From positions 62,001 to 126,000 of the forward strand of contig CAILUG010000056.1 of NCBI GenBank assembly GCA_903837345.1: DNA of 64,000 bases, given 5' to 3'. This document shows positions 59,829 through 64,000 of the stretch, one piece after another. The stretch comes from an uncultured Gammaproteobacteria bacterium. GTDB lineage: Bacteria; Pseudomonadota; Gammaproteobacteria; Pseudomonadales; Pseudohongiellaceae. Position 1 is the stretch's first letter. Each line of letters begins with the position of its first letter. The position numbers and the translations under genes are program-made. The notes under the pieces are model-generated. The model searched no databases, was not told the DNA's origin, and saw only the letters and a list, made by a program, of their open reading frames with translations.

Positions 59829-60811
59829 GGTAATTTCCCCGCTTTTCCGCCTTTTTCACTTGCTCGTGCCGATGTCAGCACATCAGCGATGCCATAGTTG
59901 CCTTCATGACAAGCGTACTCGAACATCGGTCCCACGGTGCGCTGCATGTAGTATTCACCCGACCATTGGGAAGTCCATGTGGCCGGATCGTTGGCAGTGA
60001 ACTGGTAGCGCATGGTGACGGGCGACATCAGTGTAAACCTTTCGGTGACCCTGCCGTTCGGCGTAATGGAGGGAAGTCCGCGCCCGGTGATACCAGTGAA
60101 ATTGGTCGTTTCGACCACGAGGGTGTCCCCCTCCCAATGCCCGGTCGAGCTGCCGTACCACTGGGCAACTCCCTGCGGGGCCGGCGGGCGCCCGTCCAGC
60201 GGAACAATGCGGGGATCCTGCATCATCTCCGGCTGGAATACAAAATAACTGGCCGTCTGAACCACTTTGTTATTGTTGTTGTAACCAGTAGGCAGCATTG
60301 GTGGACCATTGTGGGGCCACACAATACAGCGTTCCTGCAAGGGCCTTTCCTTCGCATTGTCTGTCGAGTGCGCCAATGCATGTTTCTTTCTTTCCTCCTG
60401 GATGGCCTTGGCCTCGGGTGTCATCGGCGGGATGCGTCCATCTGCCGGCTCGTACACGATCGATGTGCGCAAGTTGACGGCTCGAACAGACTGACTCGGG
60501 TGCAAACCATAATCGACAAACCCGTAATGGACATCTTCCTGTGAACCGGCCTTGGGTTTCTCGACCACCAGCTGGGATGCCTCGAATTCCTTGAATTCCT
60601 CCAGTGTGTAGAACTCCTTGGTGGCCAGCGCCGGCGGCCGTTCCAGCGGCGTCACCGCCGTACTGGACCAATAGCCCTGGAAATCGGGTTTGCCGTCAGT
60701 CGTGCGCGGTATGGCGGCCTGCCCGCCGGATTGTGCGAAACAACCGGCGGCGACCAGCGTGCACCATGTTCCCCAAAACAGCAGCCCGGAGCGGGAAACG
60801 CGGTCATTCAT
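59825..60811 (-). CDS. Secreted protein with GHWEGDTLVV signature, unknown function
   Basis: 328 aa. Signal peptide (LLFWGTWCTLVAAGCFAQ; the AGC could be a lipobox). RTTDGKPDFQGYWSSTAVTPLE at the mature start, ERCIVWPHNGPPMLPTGYNN in the middle, SSTGHWEGDTLVVETTNFTG around residue 225, VTERFTLMSPVTMRYQFTAND, and FEYACHEGNYGIADVLTSAR at the end. Overlaps the upstream gene by 8 bases and the downstream DUF6152 gene by 4. This is the most typical member of the family in the window. I know no assigned activity. Confidence 0.82.
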   Translation of the reverse strand: MNDRVSRSGLLFWGTWCTLVAAGCFAQSGGQAAIPRTTDGKPDFQGYWSSTAVTPLERPPALATKEFYTLEEFKEFEASQLVVEKPKAGSQEDVHYGFVDYGLHPSQSVRAVNLRTSIVYEPADGRIPPMTPEAKAIQEERKKHALAHSTDNAKERPLQERCIVWPHNGPPMLPTGYNNNNKVVQTASYFVFQPEMMQDPRIVPLDGRPPAPQGVAQWYGSSTGHWEGDTLVVETTNFTGITGRGLPSITPNGRVTERFTLMSPVTMRYQFTANDPATWTSQWSGEYYMQRTVGPMFEYACHEGNYGIADVLTSARASEKGGKAGKLP

Positions 60812-61658
60812 GGTGTGAATCTCCTGATGTCGTTGCCTTGCTCTTGCTTAGTTGCCCATAGAGGAGCTCTTCAGAGAATTCGACGCATTTGAATTCGAGC
60901 ATTCTGGCAGCAGGCTCAATCACGCGATAGAGCGGCATGGAGATGGTCCAGGGCTGCGTGAACACGGCCGGATCCTCGATGGTTGCCTGGTACATCATGT
61001 GGTCAGGATCAACCATGCTATAGCGTTCAACAACGTGCACATCCGCGCTTGTGTAATTGCCGGCACGATCAAGCCAGGCCTGTCCATTCTGGGCGGTAAC
61101 GTCGACAACCAGAGTGTCGCCTTCCCAGTGGCCGTTGGACCAACCCATCCAGCTGTCGAACGGCGCCTTTATGGGATCTTTCAGGTTGATGGTACGGGTG
61201 GCAGATGCGTACTGGTAGGCGATGAACACTTCGCTGCTGGTGTGGAACACCTGGAAGGGATAGGGCATGTAGGTCGCTCTGGGCACCCCGGGGCGGTAGC
61301 ATTTGGCCTCCGGATCCTCGGTGCGACGGTTGGCAAAATTTTGCACCCGCTGCGCCTTTGCCTCTGGCAGATAGGGAATGGCGCCCTCCTTGACTACGCC
61401 TGATCCGGGCGGAACCGCAGCTATGGCGCCGAGCAATTCAGTTGCGCCCTGGCTGGCAGCATGGGGTTCGAGGTTCCAGTTAGCCGTGTTCAAAGTCTGC
61501 CAGATACCGTTGAGATCGGGTTTGCCATCGGGCATACGGGGGAGGATCGGGGCAGACGCAGCGCCTGCTGCTTTCTCCGCCGGCTTTTCCCGGGGTGTAC
61601 AGCCTGACAGCAGCAAAGCTGCGAGAAGCAAGATCGTGAATGAGGTCCTGCGGTGCAT
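60804..61658 (-). CDS. Lipoprotein with GHWEGDTLVV signature, unknown function
   Basis: 284 aa with a clear lipobox (LLLAALLLSGC), so anchored to a membrane, unlike its soluble relatives. RMPDGKPDLNGIWQTLNTAN, YRPGVPRATYMPYPFQVFHTS, GHWEGDTLVVDVTAQNGQAWLD, VVERYSMVDPDHMMYQATIEDPA in two strands, FTQPWTISMPLYRV. First gene of the leftward operon; array 3 lies 97 bp upstream of its start, the same spacing as array 1 to the operon at 53604. Confidence 0.82.
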   Translation of the reverse strand: MHRRTSFTILLLAALLLSGCTPREKPAEKAAGAASAPILPRMPDGKPDLNGIWQTLNTANWNLEPHAASQGATELLGAIAAVPPGSGVVKEGAIPYLPEAKAQRVQNFANRRTEDPEAKCYRPGVPRATYMPYPFQVFHTSSEVFIAYQYASATRTINLKDPIKAPFDSWMGWSNGHWEGDTLVVDVTAQNGQAWLDRAGNYTSADVHVVERYSMVDPDHMMYQATIEDPAVFTQPWTISMPLYRVIEPAARMLEFKCVEFSEELLYGQLSKSKATTSGDSHHE

Positions 61659-61755
61659 TGGCGGCTCCAGGCGGGCGAGTCAGTTCGCCGCTTGCGCTGT
61701 CGGCAGCGGTTGATTCAATATCCGCTTATGATGCAATCAACATGCCCCCTGTGTC

Positions 61756-61796
61756 CTGAAAGACATCGGTAATGGACGGAAAAATCCTGAAACGGG
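61756..61796. promoter_or_regulatory. Direct-repeat array 3 (C-N-GAAA units)
   Basis: CTGAAAGACAT (61756-61766), CGGTAATGGA (61767-61776), CGGAAAAATC (61777-61786), CTGAAACGGG (61787-61796). Spacing 11, 10, 10 bp, exactly as in array 1, with the second unit degenerate. It lies in the 335-bp intergenic region between the leftward lipoprotein operon (start 61658) and the rightward hydroquinone dioxygenase genes (start 61994). Confidence 0.72.
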
Positions 61797-61933
61797 CATC
61801 TCCAGTTCCCTCTCGCGGAGGGGGCTGAAAGGATCCCCGGGAATTGTCCACGCATCCTTCATGCTTTTTCCGAATATTTCGTGCGTATTTCAGTACGAAA
61901 GCAAGGTCTGCCCCTAGCATGACCTGAACCAAC

Positions 61934-61966
61934 TTGGTACAAGGCCAGTCGTTGGCCAAGTACCAA
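61934..61966. promoter_or_regulatory. 33-bp inverted repeat before hydroquinone dioxygenase
   Basis: TTGGTACAAGGCCA (61934-61947) and TGGCCAAGTACCAA (61953-61966) are inverted copies with 12 of 14 positions paired and a 5-base centre, ending 27 bp before the ATG at 61994. An operator for an aromatic-responsive regulator or a leader hairpin. A smaller inverted repeat TTTCGT/ACGAAA lies at 61877-61900. The rest of 61659-61933 holds only array 3. Confidence 0.65.
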
Positions 61967-61993
61967 TCCCGCCAATCAACATGTGGAGGTTGC

Positions 61994-62494
61994 ATGTCCG
62001 CTTATACCACCCGGTTCGGGTCTCTCAGGAATTTCCAGAAAGGAGAGATCGAGATCATCAGCGACAATCCGAAGAATTTCGCTTTCTCGAATGTGTTCGA
62101 TGTAGCCTCGAAGTCCGCACCCTATGAAAAAGTCGTAGTGGCCAGGAATCTCCAATATGTCATTGAGGCCATCCGCGCCGAGGGAACCTCGGCCTGGTAC
62201 GCCGCCGACCACGACGAATTCGTGATCGTGATGGATGGCGCCGTGGAAGTGGAACTGGTCAAGCTCGACAACCCGGCCGAAGTGGCACTTCCAGGCACCA
62301 ACGGCGCCGTCATGGTCAGGGGCGAACCCGCAGGCAAGCGCATGGGACGAATACTGCTGGGTCGGGGCCATCAGGCCTTGCTTCCCAAAGGTGCTGCCTA
62401 CCGGTTCCGCGCCGAACAGCCTGGCTGCATGATCCAGCAGGGCATTTTTGGCGCTCTCAGTGTCGAGAAGTGGGCCGATATCTGCTACCGCTGA
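61994..62494 (+). CDS. Hydroquinone 1,2-dioxygenase, small subunit
   Basis: 166 aa, cupin-like cytoplasmic protein; ATG 61994 has GGAGG six bases before it. Features: MSAYTTRFGSLRNFQKGEIE, ADHDEFVIVMDGAVEVELVKL, GRGHQALLPKGAAYRF, QQGIFGALSVEKWADICYR. Size and partner match the about 19-kDa subunit of two-component type II hydroquinone dioxygenases (HapC/PnpC). The cupin here lacks a full metal set, as expected for the non-catalytic subunit. 26 bp before the large subunit; a strong inverted repeat precedes it. Confidence 0.82.
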   Translation: MSAYTTRFGSLRNFQKGEIEIISDNPKNFAFSNVFDVASKSAPYEKVVVARNLQYVIEAIRAEGTSAWYAADHDEFVIVMDGAVEVELVKLDNPAEVALPGTNGAVMVRGEPAGKRMGRILLGRGHQALLPKGAAYRFRAEQPGCMIQQGIFGALSVEKWADICYR

Positions 62495-62520
62495 CCCTTG
62501 CCAATTCCGGAGAAACACTC

Positions 62521-63522
62521 ATGAACGCCAATACCATCATCACAACTGCACCCAGCAAGCTCACCGGCTACTGCGAGTTCCAATTGGGCAACTTCAGTTT
62601 TTCGCGGGATGAATATTTTGTGTATGTACGCTGGCCGGCCCCGGCCACCGGCACGCAGACCACCCATGTCATGTCAGCCGATGCCTTCCTGCGCGCCATG
62701 ATGCGCGATGTGGCGTGGGGCTTCTTCTACGGGCAGGTGAATTTCGATGCAGTGTTCGGTACCACCAATCTCTACGGTCAGGTAGAAGTCTATGCAGGCG
62801 CATTCAACCCTGCCTATGCCAGCAACAAGTTGGCACTGAAGGAAACTTTCGACACCCCCATCGTCATGGCCACGTTCAAGGCCATTCTCGACGATTGGAC
62901 CAACAAGGGTTTCGATCCGTTCGCGGCGCCGGAAGAAACCGGTACCGCCTGGCTGGGACAGAAGAACGGCCACAACCGGGAAGCCATCGATCGCGCACGC
63001 GCGACCTGCCGCCGCATGCCGGGCCTTAAAGGCGACGCACCCTTGCGAACCGATGACAGCGGCTATCCGGTCAACAGGGCATTCAGGGATGTCTCCCAGG
63101 ATGAGCCGGTGGTGATGGCTGAACCCGGCTTCGAGAATGAAGTCTCGGCCTTCAACCTGTTCAAGTTCCTGTCGCGCTCCGATGTGACGTGGAATCCTTC
63201 AATCACATCGGTGTGCAAGGAGTCGCTGTTCTGCCCCACCACCGAGGAATACATCCTGCCCATCAAGCACGGCAACGACCGCGTCGAGTGGTTCCTGCAA
63301 CTCTCCGACGAGATCACCTGGGACGTGGAAAGCAAGGAAACCGGCATGCCGCGCGCCAAGCTGACGATGCGGCCCGGCGACGTGGCTTGCATGCCGGCCG
63401 ACATCAGGCACCAGGGTTTTTCCCACAAGCGCTCCATGCTGCTGGTCTGGGAAAACGCCAATCCGGAGTTGCCCAAGCTGTATGCCAGCGGCAAACTGCC
63501 AATCAACCCCATTGCCTTCTAG
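62521..63522 (+). CDS. Hydroquinone 1,2-dioxygenase, large (iron-binding) subunit
   Basis: 333 aa from ATG 62521 (GGAGAAAC upstream), the size of HapD/PnpD. It opens the ring of hydroquinone with O2 to 4-hydroxymuconic semialdehyde, using Fe(II). The iron ligands known for this family (His, Asn, Glu, His) are seen as His250, Asn252 and Glu256 in IKHGNDRVEWF and His297 in PADIRHQGF; their spacing (2, 6 and 47 residues from the first His) agrees with what I recall of PnpD. Followed 9 bp later by a CoA-transferase subunit, fitting a maleylacetate/3-oxoadipate route. Confidence 0.85.
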   Translation: MNANTIITTAPSKLTGYCEFQLGNFSFSRDEYFVYVRWPAPATGTQTTHVMSADAFLRAMMRDVAWGFFYGQVNFDAVFGTTNLYGQVEVYAGAFNPAYASNKLALKETFDTPIVMATFKAILDDWTNKGFDPFAAPEETGTAWLGQKNGHNREAIDRARATCRRMPGLKGDAPLRTDDSGYPVNRAFRDVSQDEPVVMAEPGFENEVSAFNLFKFLSRSDVTWNPSITSVCKESLFCPTTEEYILPIKHGNDRVEWFLQLSDEITWDVESKETGMPRAKLTMRPGDVACMPADIRHQGFSHKRSMLLVWENANPELPKLYASGKLPINPIAF

Positions 63523-63531
63523 GATTTGACA

Positions 63532-64000
63532 ATGGCGCAGTTCATGCCCCTTGCAGACGCCATCGCGACCCATGTTCACGATGGTGACACCCTGGCGATG
63601 GAGGGATTCACCCATCTGATTCCGCATGCAGCCGGACACGAGTTGATCCGCCAGCAGAAGCAGGAGCTGACGGTGATGCGGATGACGCCCGACATCATTT
63701 ACGACCAACTCATCGGCATGGGTCTTGTGCGCAAACTGGTGTTCTCGTGGGGTGGCAATCCCGGTGTCGGCTCGCTGCACCGTTTTCGCGACGCAGTGGA
63801 AAAAGAGTGGCCGCGCGCACTGGAACTTGAAGAACACAGCCATGCCGGCATGGCTTGTGCCTATCAGGCCGGCGCGTCAGGACTGCCGTTTGCGGTGTTG
63901 CGTGGCTACGCGGGCACCGACATGCCGCACTACAACCCGAACATCAAACGTATCTCTTGCCCGTTTACCGGCGAGCAACTGGCAGCAGTGCCGGCGCACA
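63532..64000 (+). CDS. CoA-transferase subunit A (3-oxoadipate/glutaconate type), 5' part only
   Basis: 156 codons visible, running off the right edge. MAQFMPLADAIATHVHDGDTL, LAMEGFTHLIPHAAGHELIRQ split at the Met, LTVMRMTPDIIYDQLIGMG, LVFSWGGNPGVGSLHRFRDAVE, and GYAGTDMPHYNPN match family I CoA-transferase alpha subunits (GctA/PcaI-like). It lies 9 bp after the dioxygenase large subunit; transfer of CoA to 3-oxoadipate, the product of hydroquinone breakdown through maleylacetate, is the likely role. The beta subunit with the catalytic Glu should follow outside the window. Confidence 0.82.
   Translation, partial: MAQFMPLADAIATHVHDGDTLAMEGFTHLIPHAAGHELIRQQKQELTVMRMTPDIIYDQLIGMGLVRKLVFSWGGNPGVGSLHRFRDAVEKEWPRALELEEHSHAGMACAYQAGASGLPFAVLRGYAGTDMPHYNPNIKRISCPFTGEQLAAVPAH

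Noticed and set aside
1-64000. CRISPR arrays, rRNA, tRNA, insertion sequences or prophage
   Set aside because: No regularly spaced repeats of that kind, no transposase, integrase or phage proteins, and no cloverleaf or rRNA sequence was recognised.

Overview
The window is about 60% GC and densely packed. It reads as chromosomal accessory DNA of a Gram-negative proteobacterium that lives on plant-derived sugars, esters and aromatic compounds. The evidence is the many Sec, Tat and lipoprotein exports, three c-type-cytochrome/PQQ dehydrogenases, a TRAP transporter, a hydroquinone ring-cleavage dioxygenase, feruloyl-esterase/tannase-type and other esterases, and a ToxR-like regulator with a WD40/PD40-type periplasmic propeller. 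A gammaproteobacterium of the Steroidobacterales kind would fit, but that is inference from gene content. I saw no rRNA, tRNA, CRISPR array, transposase or phage gene.

Layout. 1-3.7 kb: the 3' end of a PQQ/cytochrome c dehydrogenase converging on a three-gene operon of secreted proteins of unknown function. 3.8-7.5 kb: a sucrose locus (fructokinase and sucrose phosphorylase, divergent from an MFS transporter). 7.7-9.7 kb: a formylglycine-enzyme-fold protein and a Tat-exported HpaI-type aldolase. 9.9-22.3 kb: two copies of a di-heme cytochrome plus OmpA-like module, one broken by an in-frame TAG, flanking an esterase cluster (SGNH hydrolases, HSL-type hydrolase, tannase/feruloyl esterase) and a LacI regulator. 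22.4-28.9 kb: a PQQ alcohol-dehydrogenase-like protein and three exported alpha/beta hydrolases. 29.0-39.4 kb: a GntR regulator and, divergently, a tightly overlapping eight-gene operon with a CapA-like phosphoesterase, a complete TRAP transporter, two 2-hydroxyacyl-CoA dehydratase/benzoyl-CoA-reductase-type subunits and two class III CoA-transferases (one a tandem fusion). 39.4-48 kb: esterases, an aryl-type sulfatase, a flavin monooxygenase, a Dabb protein, a Tat-exported SMP-30 lactonase and another PQQ protein. 48.2-61.7 kb: several operons built from DUF6152-like small proteins whose mature N-terminus should be His-His, and secreted proteins with a G-x-W/F-E/D-G-D-x-L signature, plus a cyclase, a zinc-less metallo-beta-lactamase-fold protein and a heme-containing propeller protein. 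62-64 kb: hydroquinone 1,2-dioxygenase (two subunits) and the start of a CoA-transferase, that is, aromatic ring cleavage feeding 3-oxoadipate metabolism.

Regulation is the most informative part. Three separate families of repeated intergenic motifs can be read by eye: (a) a LacI-type operator TGCAAWCGWTTGCA at 6263, 16241 and 19950, tying the sucrose locus to the esterase/tannase cluster and to a cytochrome; (b) a motif ATTGTYRACAATATTG at 12572, 27157 and 28969; (c) arrays of 10-bp direct repeats of the C-N-GAAA type at 53700, 57120 and 61756, each about 80-100 bp upstream of a leftward operon of the DUF6152/secreted-protein system, with the gene for an OmpR/ToxR-type winged-helix regulator starting at the first array. 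The third is the best candidate here for an undescribed regulon and system. The TRAP/dehydratase/CoA-transferase operon is the best candidate for an undescribed catabolic pathway.
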